Assembly (NCBI GenBank): GCA_027295475.1
Contig: JAPUKV010000060.1
Location: 1-31,778 of the forward strand
Reading direction: 5' to 3'
DNA from: Pseudomonadota bacterium
GTDB lineage: Bacteria; Pseudomonadota; Gammaproteobacteria; Woeseiales; Woeseiaceae
DNA: 31,778 nucleotides
Shown: piece by piece, positions 1 to 8,435 of the stretch
Numbering within the stretch: position 1 is the first letter of the stretch
Layout: every line of letters begins with the position of its first letter
The notes under the pieces: generated by a model
What the model was told of the DNA's origin: nothing
Databases searched by the model: none
Seen by the model: only the letters and a program-made list of their open reading frames with translations
Made by a program: the position numbers and the translations under genes

Positions 1-462
1 ACGGAAATTCGTGCGCGGGCCAGACGTCTGAAACGCGAGCACGGCCTCGGCCTGATCGTGGTGGATTACTTGCAGCTTATGCAGGTTCATGGCAGCACGG
101 AAAATCGCGCTACTGAAATATCCGAAATTTCCCGGTCACTCAAAGCGCTGGCCAAGGAACTCGAGTTACCGATCATTGCCCTGTCTCAGTTGAATCGCAG
201 TGTGGAACAAAGGACGGACAAGAGACCTGTAATGTCGGACCTCCGGGAGTCAGGTGCGATCGAGCAGGACGCGGACCTGATTGTCTTTATCTACCGGGAG
301 GAAGTTTATAATCAGGATACACCGCGCAAAGGCATCGCAGACATCATTATTGCCAAACAGCGCAACGGCCCCATCGGCGACTTTCTCCTGACATTTGTCG
401 GCCGCTTCACCAAGTTCGAGAACTGGGTTCCCGAGGCCTACGGGGATGAGGCGTATCCGTGA
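1..462 (+). CDS. dnaB: Replicative DNA helicase DnaB, C-terminal fragment
   Basis: This is the last 153 codons of the hexameric helicase that unwinds DNA ahead of the replisome using ATP. The frame is open from base 1, so the gene begins before the window. Visible RecA-fold landmarks are the Walker B-type stretch [10 protein letters not shown], the segment [12 protein letters not shown] that senses nucleotide and contacts DNA, and the conserved block [15 protein letters not shown] followed by the arginine-finger region FIYREE. The end [15 protein letters not shown] is typical of the DnaB C terminus. The TGA stop overlaps the GTG start of alr, the same dnaB-alr order as in E. coli, which suggests translational coupling. 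The N-terminal domain, linker and Walker A lie outside the window. Confidence 0.97.
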   Translation, partial: TEIRARARRLKREHGLGLIVVDYLQLMQVHGSTENRATEISEISRSLKALAKELELPIIALSQLNRSVEQRTDKRPVMSDLRESGAIEQDADLIVFIYREEVYNQDTPRKGIADIIIAKQRNGPIGDFLLTFVGRFTKFENWVPEAYGDEAYP

Positions 463-1547
463 CTTTTGGGGCACGGGCAGTCATCAAGCTCGGCGCACTC
501 AAGCATAATCTCAAGGTAATTCGCGAAAAGGCGCCGGGTACGCGGGTGATGGCCGTCATCAAAGCCAATGCCTATGGCCACGGCATGCTTGAAGTGGCGA
601 AGACGCTTGCCGATGCTGACAGCTTTGCTGTTGCCCGTATAAGCGAGGCGCGTGCATTGCGCGAAGCCGATATCGATTCTCCGATTGTAATACTCGAAGG
701 TGTTTTTACCGGCGAAGAACTTGATATGGCAATCGATGCCGGTTTCGAAATCGTTGTCCATTGCATCGAGCAATTCGAGTTGCTGGACCAGCTCGAATCC
801 GGACGGCTAACTGTTTGGCTGAAATTCGACACCGGCATGAATCGTCTGGGCTTCCGTGTGTCGGATGAAGAAGTGCTCATCAATCGCGCACGAGAGTGCG
901 GGGCGATCGGGGATTTGCGATTGATGAGCCATCTCGCGAATGCCAATGACCGCCAGGACGACAAAACGGCAGACCAGTTGAGTCTGTTTCAGTCGATAGC
1001 CGACGGCTTTGACGGTGATGTCAGTATCGCAAATTCACCTGGATTATTCGGCTGGCCGGACAGTATTCTAAAGCCATTGGGAGATATCTGGATAAGGCCC
1101 GGCATTTCTCTCTACGGAATATCTCCATTTGATGGAACTCCGGGCGCAGATCTGGGACTACGTGCGGTCATGCAACTGGAGTCGCGACTAATATCCGTCA
1201 AAACAATCAATGCCGGCGATCCGGTCGGGTATGGCGGTACCTGGAAAGCAGATCAGAACAGCATTATCGGCGTCGTGGCAGCTGGTTATGGTGACGGCTA
1301 TTCACGTTTTTTGCCGTCCGGTACTCCGGTACTCGTCAATAATCGCAGGGTGCCACTCGCCGGCGGAGTTTCCATGGACATGATTGCCGTCGATCTCGGG
1401 CCCGGTGCGTCCGACAAAGTCGGCGATCCCGTTTTACTGTGGGGCGATGGTCTGCCGGTAGAAGAAATAGCGCGTTATGCCGGTACCATTCCGTACCAGC
1501 TTGTTTGTGGTGTCTTGGATCGCGAGCCCAGTATGGTGGTGGACTGA
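459..1547 (+). CDS. alr: Alanine racemase
   Basis: This PLP-dependent cytoplasmic enzyme interconverts L- and D-alanine and so supplies D-Ala for peptidoglycan. The 362 residues match the family length. The PLP lysine is Lys35 in [11 protein letters not shown], and the second catalytic base is the tyrosine in GYGDGYSR near residue 275. The [10 protein letters not shown] block and the C-terminal beta domain (YELVCG-like ending [12 protein letters not shown]) are present. The start is GTG at 459, overlapping the dnaB stop, and it gives the usual short lead before the TIM barrel. It is probably expressed with dnaB. The next gene converges on it from the other strand. Confidence 0.96.
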   Translation: MTFGARAVIKLGALKHNLKVIREKAPGTRVMAVIKANAYGHGMLEVAKTLADADSFAVARISEARALREADIDSPIVILEGVFTGEELDMAIDAGFEIVVHCIEQFELLDQLESGRLTVWLKFDTGMNRLGFRVSDEEVLINRARECGAIGDLRLMSHLANANDRQDDKTADQLSLFQSIADGFDGDVSIANSPGLFGWPDSILKPLGDIWIRPGISLYGISPFDGTPGADLGLRAVMQLESRLISVKTINAGDPVGYGGTWKADQNSIIGVVAAGYGDGYSRFLPSGTPVLVNNRRVPLAGGVSMDMIAVDLGPGASDKVGDPVLLWGDGLPVEEIARYAGTIPYQLVCGVLDREPSMVVD

Positions 1548-1557
1548 TCGGTTTAAG

Positions 1558-1590
1558 GATCGCCCGACGGGACGATCGAATTGATTTTTC
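1558..1590 (+). terminator. Weak hairpin terminator after alr
   Basis: GATCG and CGATC arms enclose a CCC/GGG stem with one bulged A (1558-1577). Seven bases later there is a run of five T. It lies 10 bp after the alr stop, in the gap between convergent genes. The stem is short, so this is a modest call. Confidence 0.4.
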
Positions 1591-1602
1591 GTTGTTCTTG
1601 AA

Positions 1603-2415
1603 TTACGCCGAAAAGAAGCCCATTTTCACACCGGCGAGCTGCAGCACATCATTGTCCGACAGTTTGCGTGCTTGCGCGCCGATAGGTTGTCCATTTACGA
1701 GCGGGTAGTCTCCTTCTTCACCGCTTTCCACATGCACGACGAAATAACCCTCGGGCCGGCGGGTGATTGCGGCAACCTGAACGCCGGGACGCCCAAGTGT
1801 GGTCAATGCTTTCGTCAACTCGAGTTCACGACCGGCGAACGCGCCGCTCAATACCTGGAGCCTGGCCGATGGTAGTGCGTTGGGCGCTGAGCTCGCATCA
1901 ATGCCGACCGCCGTGCTTGTATGGGCAGGGGCAGGGGCAGACGCAGAGGCAGGGGCAGGCTGGTCTGATTCCGGCATTTTGACGCTGACATCGACTTTGA
2001 CGGCGACTTTTTCTTGCGCTGCGGCTAAGGCAGCAGCCTCCTCAGCTTTGGCCAGTTGTGCGATGTTTTGCTGTCCGGCAGGAATCACCATCGTTTTTTC
2101 AAACTCGTCCTGCTCGGCATCAGAGGTTTGCTGGTCGGCGAACCTGAGCTGATGGTGGCCGATCGTTATGACATCACCGTGCTGAAGGGCATGTTTCTTG
2201 ATCAACTTGCCATTGACGTATGTGCCGTTGGTGCTGTTCAGGTCCTCGAGAAAAGAATCGTTGAGGATATTGATAATCAGGGAGTGATGGCCGCTGACCG
2301 CCGGGTTGTCTATACGCACATCGTTGTCTGGAAGGCGTCCAATCGTATATCGCTCTTTGGACATGTTGTATTCAGCCATAACCTGACTGTCCAAACTGAG
2401 AATTAAACGTGCCAT
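1603..2415 (-). CDS. Double FHA-domain protein
   Basis: FHA domains bind phosphothreonine, so this is the likely reader of the kinase encoded upstream. The N-terminal FHA (about residues 1-95) has the canonical signature: GRLPDNDVRI, the SGHH motif and LNSTNGTYVNG. Residues 115-175 form an Ala/Pro/Ser-rich linker with the near-repeat PAPASASAPAPA. The C-terminal part (about 180-270) looks like a second, degenerate FHA: TTLGRPG is kept, VNGQPI matches the NG loop, but the Ser/His binding motif is not evident. There is no signal peptide or membrane segment. It is the last gene of a minus-strand set, 46 bp after the phosphatase. The physiological target is not visible from sequence. Confidence 0.88.
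   Translation of the reverse strand: MARLILSLDSQVMAEYNMSKERYTIGRLPDNDVRIDNPAVSGHHSLIINILNDSFLEDLNSTNGTYVNGKLIKKHALQHGDVITIGHHQLRFADQQTSDAEQDEFEKTMVIPAGQQNIAQLAKAEEAAALAAAQEKVAVKVDVSVKMPESDQPAPASASAPAPAHTSTAVGIDASSAPNALPSARLQVLSGAFAGRELELTKALTTLGRPGVQVAAITRRPEGYFVVHVESGEEGDYPLVNGQPIGAQARKLSDNDVLQLAGVKMGFFSA
1917..1965. repeat. GGGCAG-type hexanucleotide microsatellite in FHA linker
   Basis: Imperfect tandem hexamers of GGGCAG/GCAGAC/GCAGAG type lie inside the FHA gene and encode its Ala-Pro-Ala-Ser linker. The unit length is a multiple of three, so copy-number change would keep the frame and only lengthen or shorten the spacer between the two FHA domains. Confidence 0.6.
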
Positions 2416-2461
2416 ACTTTTATTGCCGTGTTCATCTGACCGATATTCGCCGGGCGTCAGT

Positions 2462-3307
2462 TTAACGCCCCGCCCCTGTTAATGACCGAAACAACTTTGC
2501 GATATGGAACAGCAGACTCCGTTTCGCCGCGAACGTATCGAGGACCTGCGCCAGTATCACGGATACGTTGTCACGCCCCCCATGTTCATTGCTTAATTTG
2601 ACCAGTTGTTGACCAACCACATCAAGGCTAGCATTAAACGTGCTGATAGTTAAGTGAATATCCTCATCTTCGACCATGTCCGGCAGGCCGTCGGAGCAGA
2701 GCAGAATGACATCGTCGGGCAGGACATCAAACTCCTGTACCTCGACCTCCACCGTGGGCTCGACGCCCAATGCCCGGGTTACGTAATTTCGGTTTGTGGA
2801 GCGCTGCGCCTCTTCCTCGGAATAAAAGCCCCGATCGACAAGCTCCTGCAGCAGGGAGTGATCGAGTGTGAGTTGCTCGAATTTGGTGCCGCGAAGTCGG
2901 TACGCCCGGGAATCGCCAACGTGGGCCATCGACACCTTATTGTCGTAAAACATGGCGGCGACCAGGGTCGTACCCATGCCCTCGCAATGTGTCTGACTCT
3001 GCGCGGTCTGAAAGATGATCTTGTTGGCTCGAGTGACGGCATCTCTGAGTACGATGGTTTGCCGCATTAACCCGGTAGCCGGGTCGACCTCGTGGCGGCG
3101 TTCGCGATCGGCCCCTTCAGTCGCCAGCTCCGAAATCGTTTGAACTGCGATACCGCTGGCGACTTCGCCCGCGTTGTAACCGCCCATGCCATCCGCGAGC
3201 ACCATCAAGCCATAATCGACATCCGAGCCGATTGCGTCCTCGTTGTGCTCCCGAACCTTGCCGGTATCGGTGATTTCAGCGAATTTTAGTTTTCCACGCA
3301 GGCTCAT
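2462..3307 (-). CDS. PP2C-family Ser/Thr protein phosphatase
   Basis: This is a metal-dependent phosphatase that should reverse phosphorylation by the neighbouring kinase. All metal-binding PP2C motifs are visible in order: NEDA near residue 22, LADGMGG, HVGDSRAYRL, LLCSDGLPD and GGRDNVSV. The 281 residues fit a stand-alone bacterial PP2C of the Stp/PrpC type. No signal peptide is seen, so it is probably cytoplasmic. An upstream in-frame ATG at 3382 would overlap the kinase end and add 25 residues unlike the family. I therefore prefer ATG 3307 (protein beginning MSLRGKLKF), 19 bp after the kinase stop. It is co-directional with the kinase and FHA genes, probably one operon. Confidence 0.92.
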   Translation of the reverse strand: MSLRGKLKFAEITDTGKVREHNEDAIGSDVDYGLMVLADGMGGYNAGEVASGIAVQTISELATEGADRERRHEVDPATGLMRQTIVLRDAVTRANKIIFQTAQSQTHCEGMGTTLVAAMFYDNKVSMAHVGDSRAYRLRGTKFEQLTLDHSLLQELVDRGFYSEEEAQRSTNRNYVTRALGVEPTVEVEVQEFDVLPDDVILLCSDGLPDMVEDEDIHLTISTFNASLDVVGQQLVKLSNEHGGRDNVSVILAQVLDTFAAKRSLLFHIAKLFRSLTGAGR

Positions 3308-3326
3308 ATTGGTTTTGATAGGCTGA

Positions 3327-5426
3327 TCAGGTCGATGCGTAATCGGCACAGTTACGTAGTGCGATGGCCATCGCGGCGCCATCTACGAAGCGGTCGTGGG
3401 GCCGTTTGGCCAGCGTTTTGGCGAGTACCGAATCCACGCTGGGCGGAATCCCCGGCCGACGGTTCGAAACGGGGGCAGGGTCGTCCGTTGTAATTTTGGT
3501 CATGAGCACTGCGATGTTGGTCGCCGTGAAAGGCACCTCGCCCGTCAAAAGCTCATATAGAGTAACACCAAGTGAAAATAAGTCCGAGTGACCCGTGAGG
3601 TCCTCGGCATTGAGCTGCTCGGGCGACATGTACATCGGCGTGCCAAGGATGATGCCGGTCTTCGTCCGGTTGTTATCGGTCAGTCTCGCGACGCCGAAAT
3701 CACTTATCTTAAGAGAGTCGTCTTTCAGGTTGTACAGTAGATTTGCCGGCTTGATATCGCGATGAATGACACCCTGGTTATGGGCATAGTCCAGCGCATC
3801 GGCCGTCCTGGCACAGAGTTCCAGCGCCTTGCTTGGGGCCAGTAGTTTCTTCGGATCCGTGAACTTGGTCAACGCCGCACCTGGCATGTATTCCATCGCA
3901 ATATAGGCCAGATGCTTGTCTTCGCCAGCATCGAACACAGTGATGATATTCGGATGAGTCAGGCGGCCCGCGGACTCCGCTTCGCGGAAGAATCGAAGCC
4001 GGGCTTCCTCGAGTTCTTCGTCTTCGAACTCTTTTTCAATCGGAATCACTTTGAGGGCGACCTGACGGTTGATTCTCGGATCCTTGGCAAGATAAACAGC
4101 GCCCATCGCCCCGCGACCGATTTTTCTCTCGATGACGTAACGACCGAGACGTTGCGGTGCGCCATTGTTGCCACGCATTGACAGCTTTTTGGTGGTCGCA
4201 CCCTGCGTCCTCTTCATCCAGTTAAGCACGGCTTCGGCACGTTCAGGCTTCGCCTGCTGTTCAAACTCGAGCGAAAGCTTGTACATCAGGGTCGCCAGGG
4301 CGTCGTCTGCTTTACATTGACGAAACTCCGCAAAGGCGGGCTCGAGTCTGCCCGCGGCAAGAAAGTCCACGCCGCGTTTATAGGCATCGACGGCAGCTTT
4401 CTTGACAGCGCCTGCGAGCCACCAACTCAGGATGCCAACACCGAGGAAGACGAATATCGGCCGGCCAAGGTCCAGCCGGATTCTCCATATCGCAAGCATC
4501 AGCGCTTCGATGAGTACCATCCCGACGGCCGTGATTGCGACCAGCATCACGATATCCCGGCGCATACGGCCGGGCAGGAACAGTACGGCAATAATCGCCA
4601 GGAGCGCCGGCGCCAGCCATTCCAGCGCCCTGACCCAGGACGGTGAAATGACAGCGCGGCTCATTTCGACATTCGCGAGCAATGCCGCCGTGATCTCGGA
4701 TTGGGTGACAAACTGCCCCGACGGTATTTTTGCCGCAGCGGCGACAATTGGCGGTGCGGCGTCGATAAACACCGTAGCGCCGGCGTATTTCTCCGCAGCA
4801 AAGTTCTCCTTGAGCGCCTCTTTCGCCGTCAATCGGGGGATTGGTTTGTAATTTGAGAGGTAGATCACATCGTCGGCCCCGGAAAATCGCGGATCCGAGC
4901 CCGTGGCCACGTCAGGGTTGTCGAGTGCCACCGCCAGAGGCAGCGAAGGAGACATCAGGCCCGCACCGAATCTCCATAGCCCGGATTCCCGAAAGATCCC
5001 GTCGCTGTCCGGCGTGATATCGAGAAAGCCGCTCTTGCTGGCGACGTGCGTCAGTCGGTGCCCATTCGGTACGTAAACCGGCACACCGCTGGACAGCGTG
5101 GCCGCCCAGCCCGGCAAGTCGGCCGATTCGTCAATCTCCGGTGGGCTAGCAAGGATAATTCTCTTAACAGATTGATTTTTAAAGAGTTGTATGAGCTTGC
5201 CATATTGGTTCAAGATATCGTTCGGCGCCATCTTGCGGTCGTTTATGCTAACGATCAGGGCATTTTCCAGCGGCTCATTGTGGACATGGCTCGCCAGCCG
5301 GTCATACAGAAGACGGTCAGCAGCAACGAACCATGGCGCTCCCGGGCCATAGATGAGCACCAGCAATACGCTGACAAATGTGAGCGCGACCAGCCGGTCC
5401 CTGTGTTCTTTTCGTTGTTTGTCCAA
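3327..5426 (-). CDS. CHASE2-domain transmembrane Ser/Thr protein kinase
   Basis: This is a receptor-type Hanks kinase. One N-terminal membrane segment is followed by a periplasmic CHASE2 sensor (roughly residues 35-265), three close membrane helices (about 268-345), a juxtamembrane alpha-helical, TPR-like stretch, and a C-terminal kinase domain (about 428-690). Kinase landmarks present are the Gly loop GRGAMGAVYLA, the ATP lysine in VALKVIP (about 457), HRDIKPANLLY (about 553), DFGVARL (about 574), GTPMYMSPEQ and SDLFSLGVTLYELLTG, so it should be active. The frame can start at TTG 5468, but a good -10 lies inside that lead. I therefore prefer TTG 5426 (protein beginning MDKQRKEHRDR). The ligand of CHASE2 is not known from sequence. 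Confidence 0.9.
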   Translation of the reverse strand: MDKQRKEHRDRLVALTFVSVLLVLIYGPGAPWFVAADRLLYDRLASHVHNEPLENALIVSINDRKMAPNDILNQYGKLIQLFKNQSVKRIILASPPEIDESADLPGWAATLSSGVPVYVPNGHRLTHVASKSGFLDITPDSDGIFRESGLWRFGAGLMSPSLPLAVALDNPDVATGSDPRFSGADDVIYLSNYKPIPRLTAKEALKENFAAEKYAGATVFIDAAPPIVAAAAKIPSGQFVTQSEITAALLANVEMSRAVISPSWVRALEWLAPALLAIIAVLFLPGRMRRDIVMLVAITAVGMVLIEALMLAIWRIRLDLGRPIFVFLGVGILSWWLAGAVKKAAVDAYKRGVDFLAAGRLEPAFAEFRQCKADDALATLMYKLSLEFEQQAKPERAEAVLNWMKRTQGATTKKLSMRGNNGAPQRLGRYVIERKIGRGAMGAVYLAKDPRINRQVALKVIPIEKEFEDEELEEARLRFFREAESAGRLTHPNIITVFDAGEDKHLAYIAMEYMPGAALTKFTDPKKLLAPSKALELCARTADALDYAHNQGVIHRDIKPANLLYNLKDDSLKISDFGVARLTDNNRTKTGIILGTPMYMSPEQLNAEDLTGHSDLFSLGVTLYELLTGEVPFTATNIAVLMTKITTDDPAPVSNRRPGIPPSVDSVLAKTLAKRPHDRFVDGAAMAIALRNCADYAST

Positions 5427-5451
5427 TATGGGCTCTCTACATAACGCGAAA

Positions 5452-5457
5452 AGTATA
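5452..5457 (-). promoter_or_regulatory. Possible -10 box for the kinase operon
   Basis: On the minus strand the hexamer is TATACT, 5 of 6 to the sigma-70 consensus. The -35 region at the right spacing is poor. A start site near 5445 would give a leader of about 20 nt before TTG 5426, which argues against the longer frame from 5468. Confidence 0.35.
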
Positions 5458-5589
5458 GAAAATAGCAAGGGTTTTTAATGAGATAGGGTTGGCACTTTTT
5501 AGCCCGTAGCGGGCAGAAAAGCGGTGCTATGATCGGAATTCTGCTGCCGGACAGGTGGCGATTCTGCCAGATTTCTCACGGATTCCCCT

Positions 5590-6933
5590 ATGGCAAGAGC
5601 GAAAACGGCATATGTCTGCATGGACTGCGGCGCTCACAGCGTAAAATGGCAGGGGCAATGCCCCGACTGCGCCGCCTGGAATACCCTGGCTCAGACCACC
5701 GTTTCGACTGCCCAGATCGCCCGCCCGGAAGGCGTTGCCCCGTCCCCGCTGGGTTCCCTCAGTGACGATCTGGGCGTTCGCTACCCCACCGGTTTTAGCG
5801 AATTCGACCGTGTATTGGGCGGTGGGCTCGTGCCGGGGTCCGTGGTGCTGCTAGGGGGCGATCCTGGTGTCGGCAAATCAACGCTATTGCAGCAAGTCGC
5901 CGCGAAGCTGCCCGAATCATTGAATATCTGCTATGCGACCGGAGAGGAGTCACTGCGGCAAATCGGTCAGCGATCGCGACGGCTGGGTCTTGACTGCCCC
6001 AGCTTGAGCCTGCTTGCAGATACCTCGCTCGATAACATTCTCGATCAGGCTGCGGGCGGCGGCACAGACGTCTTGATTATCGATTCAATTCAGACCACGG
6101 TGACCGCGGACCTGCCGTCAGCGCCAGGATCGGTTGCCCAGCTGCGTGAATGCGTTGGTCGCATTGTGCAGTTTGCCAAGCAGCGTGAGGTCGCGGTGTT
6201 CCTCATAGGTCATGTCACCAAAGACGGCGCGATTGCCGGACCACGCGTAGTCGAACACATGGTGGATACGGTTCTCTATTTTGAGAGTGATCCGGCGAGC
6301 CGGTACAGCATCGTCCGGGCAGTGAAAAACCGTTTTGGGGCCAGCAGCGAACTGGGCGTTTTTGCCATGACCGAGACCGGTTTTGTGGAAGTCAAAAACC
6401 CGTCGGCAATTTTTCTCTCACGTGATGCAGAAGAAAATGCCGGCAGCCTCGTCTCGGTGGCCTGGGAGGGCAGTCGCCCGTTGCTCGTGGAAATCCAGGC
6501 GCTTGTGGCGGACGGTAACGGCACACATCCGAAGCGGCTCGCGCAGGGTGTGGACCAGAATCGATTGTCATTGTTGATGGCAGTGTTGCAGCGTCACGGC
6601 GGTATTTCTTTGGCGGGCGATGATGTCTTTGTCAACGTTGTCGGCGGTCTTCGTATCGGTGAAACTGCTGCTGACCTGCCGACACTGCTGGCGATCCTCT
6701 CGAGTTTGCGTGATCGGCCGTGCCGAACGGGACTGATCAGTTTCGGCGAGGTCGGGCTTGCCGGTGAAGTGCGGCCAGTCCGCTTCGGTACCGAGCGTAT
6801 CGCAGAAGCGGCCAAGCAGGGTTTTTCAGTCGCGATCGTCCCGCAAGCGAACGTGCCCAGACAGAAGCCTCGGGGAATCGACATTATCGGGGTTCGCAGA
6901 CTCACGGAGGCGCTCGACGCAGCTTTCGCGTGA
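5590..6933 (+). CDS. radA: DNA repair protein RadA
   Basis: RadA is a RecA-like ATPase and branch-migration helicase used in recombinational repair. The N-terminal zinc finger has Cys10, Cys13, Cys24 and Cys27. Walker A is GDPGVGKS (residues 90-97). The RadA-specific KNRFG motif is at 246-250. The C-terminal part is the Lon-protease-like domain without catalytic use, ending GIDIIGVRRLTEALDAAF. The 447 residues are close to the usual 455-460. ATG 5590 gives the expected start MARAKTAYVC. In many gammaproteobacteria radA lies near dnaB-alr; here a 4-kb signalling block separates them. The stop codon is followed within one base by a tandem repeat. Confidence 0.97.
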   Translation: MARAKTAYVCMDCGAHSVKWQGQCPDCAAWNTLAQTTVSTAQIARPEGVAPSPLGSLSDDLGVRYPTGFSEFDRVLGGGLVPGSVVLLGGDPGVGKSTLLQQVAAKLPESLNICYATGEESLRQIGQRSRRLGLDCPSLSLLADTSLDNILDQAAGGGTDVLIIDSIQTTVTADLPSAPGSVAQLRECVGRIVQFAKQREVAVFLIGHVTKDGAIAGPRVVEHMVDTVLYFESDPASRYSIVRAVKNRFGASSELGVFAMTETGFVEVKNPSAIFLSRDAEENAGSLVSVAWEGSRPLLVEIQALVADGNGTHPKRLAQGVDQNRLSLLMAVLQRHGGISLAGDDVFVNVVGGLRIGETAADLPTLLAILSSLRDRPCRTGLISFGEVGLAGEVRPVRFGTERIAEAAKQGFSVAIVPQANVPRQKPRGIDIIGVRRLTEALDAAFA

Positions 6934-7051
6934 CGCCGGACAGGAGGTCCAAATGCCGCGGAGCCCTTGGATGAACGAAAGCGGCGCCGGACAGGAGGTC
7001 CAAATGCCGCGGAGCCCAGGGATGGGGGGGCGAGAGCGGCGCCGGAAATAG
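6934..7051 (+). repeat. Tandem repeat with embedded SD-ATG units
   Basis: A 33-bp core occurs at 6934-6966 and again, identically, at 6985-7017. A third truncated copy starts at 7040. Between cores lie 18- to 22-bp segments that are related but not identical, so the period is about 51-55 bp. Each core holds AGGAGG, five bases, then ATG, an ideal ribosome binding site. The first ATG (6953) opens a 32-codon frame ending at TAG 7049-7051, and its product contains MPRSP twice. The core also contains GGAC/GTCC inverted arms. The repeat fills the gap between convergent radA and the CBS-domain transporter gene. Confidence 0.8.
6953..7051 (+). CDS. Possible 32-codon ORF made of the repeat
   Basis: ATG 6953 has AGGAGG five bases upstream and runs to TAG at 7049-7051. 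The peptide would read MPRSPWMNESGAGQEVQ and then MPRSP again, ending in an arginine-rich GGRERRRK. It is not recognised as any family. It may be only a by-product of a dispersed repeat and I cannot show that it is translated. It lies 20 bp after the radA stop, so ribosomes leaving radA could re-initiate here. Confidence 0.25.
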   Translation: MPRSPWMNESGAGQEVQMPRSPGMGGRERRRK

Positions 7052-7059
7052 ACACCATG

Positions 7060-8343
7060 CTATTCGGACGTTGCTTGCGGCAATTCCTGGCGAGGATGTA
7101 TGCGCGCTGTCTTGACCCTGTTTTCGTTCGTTGTAACGATTTCGATCGGATAGCCCTCGATTTTCAGGCCGGTCCCCGGTTCCGGAATGGTCTCCAGGTA
7201 CTCGACGATTAAACCATTCAGCGTCTTCGGCCCGTCAGTCGGCAGGGACCAGTTCATGGCCCGGTTCATTTCGCGAATGTTGGCTGCACCGTCGACGAGA
7301 AACGTGCTGCTGCTTTCTCTGACAATGTCTACGTCGCCACTGGAAGGATCGGTCGTGAATTCACCGACGATCTCTTCAAGTATATCTTCCAGCGTCACGA
7401 TTCCCTGAATGTCTCCGTATTCGTCGACAACCAACGCGATTCTTTTTCGCAGTTTCTGAAATTGTACGAGTTGGGTGCTCAACGGAGTGCCTTCGGGTAC
7501 GTAGTACGGCTCTTCGACCAGCGTTTCGAGCATGGCTTTGTCAAAATCCTGCCTGTAGGCGTGGTTGGCAATGCGCCGCAAATGCAGCAGGCCGACGACG
7601 TTATCGATGTTGTCCCGAAAGACCGGCAGCCGCGTGTGTTCGCTCTTCTCAATCACAGCCATGATTTCTTCGGTACTGTCATCGAGGTCTATACCGATGA
7701 TTTCATTGTGCGGCACCATGACATCGTCGACGGTCACCTTTTCCAGGTCGAGGATGCTGATGAGCATGTTTCGGTACTTGCTTGATATTCGGGAAGTCGC
7801 TTCGAAGACAACCGTTCGCAACTCGTCCTGCGTCAACGAATAGGAATCTGCGTCATCTTTTCTGACGCCGAGGATATAGAGCACGCCGTTTGACGCAATG
7901 CTGATGAGCCACACGAGCGGATAGGTGATTTTCAATAACGGGTAGTAAATCAGTGCGGCCGGAAAGGCGACGCGTTCCGGGTGTAATGCGGCCAGCGTTT
8001 TAGGCGCTGCCTCGGAGAATATCAGTACGGTCAGCGTCAGAATTAGTGTGCCGATTGCGACCGCAGGCTGACCACCGAGCTTGAATGCGATGATTGCAAC
8101 GAGTGCTGCGGCAGAGAAATTGACGAGGTTATTGCCGAGCAGGATAAGCCCGATTATCCGATCCGGGCGTTTCAGGAGAGTTTCAGCCAGCCTGGCCCCC
8201 CGATGACCGGTCTTGGCTTTATGCCTGAGCTGGTACCGGTTCAGGCTCATCAATGCTGTTTCCGAGCCGGAGAAGAACGCGGAAAGGAGTAATAAGACAA
8301 CAAGCACGCCAATCAAGGCGGCTAGCGGAAGGTCATCGCCCAA
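7060..8343 (-). CDS. CNNM/DUF21-CBS-CorC transporter, CorB/YfjD type
   Basis: This is an inner-membrane protein of the CNNM/CorB family, linked to Mg2+ or Co2+ efflux. The DUF21 membrane domain (about residues 1-175) begins ALIGVLVVLLLLSAFFSGSE, with the family motif FSGSETALMSLNRYQL and a further conserved block around IFSEAAPKTLA. Two CBS domains follow (about 195-330; landmarks VDDVMVPHNEI, RLPVFRDNIDNVVGLLHL, ALVVDEYGDIQGIVTLEDILEE cited in parts), then the CorC_HlyC domain to the C terminus. The 427 residues match YfjD. ATG 8343 gives a sensible membrane start. With ypjD and divergent ffh it reproduces the E. coli arrangement. Confidence 0.93.
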   Translation of the reverse strand: MGDDLPLAALIGVLVVLLLLSAFFSGSETALMSLNRYQLRHKAKTGHRGARLAETLLKRPDRIIGLILLGNNLVNFSAAALVAIIAFKLGGQPAVAIGTLILTLTVLIFSEAAPKTLAALHPERVAFPAALIYYPLLKITYPLVWLISIASNGVLYILGVRKDDADSYSLTQDELRTVVFEATSRISSKYRNMLISILDLEKVTVDDVMVPHNEIIGIDLDDSTEEIMAVIEKSEHTRLPVFRDNIDNVVGLLHLRRIANHAYRQDFDKAMLETLVEEPYYVPEGTPLSTQLVQFQKLRKRIALVVDEYGDIQGIVTLEDILEEIVGEFTTDPSSGDVDIVRESSSTFLVDGAANIREMNRAMNWSLPTDGPKTLNGLIVEYLETIPEPGTGLKIEGYPIEIVTTNENRVKTARIHPRQELPQATSE

Positions 8344-8435
8344 CGAACGAGCACCTCGTGATTGAACAGCACCCCGTCAGTTCATCAGGACAGCCCTGTC
8401 CTGTCAAGGAAGTAGATCAGTAGTCCGATTGCCGG

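Noticed and set aside
3307..3382. Longer PP2C start at ATG 3382
   Set aside because: It overlaps the kinase 3' end and adds 25 residues not resembling PP2C proteins.
6758..6952. Reading frame that continues into the repeat peptide from within radA
   Set aside because: It is the +1 frame of radA, shadowing the C-terminal coding region. Only the part from ATG 6953 with its own SD is worth keeping.
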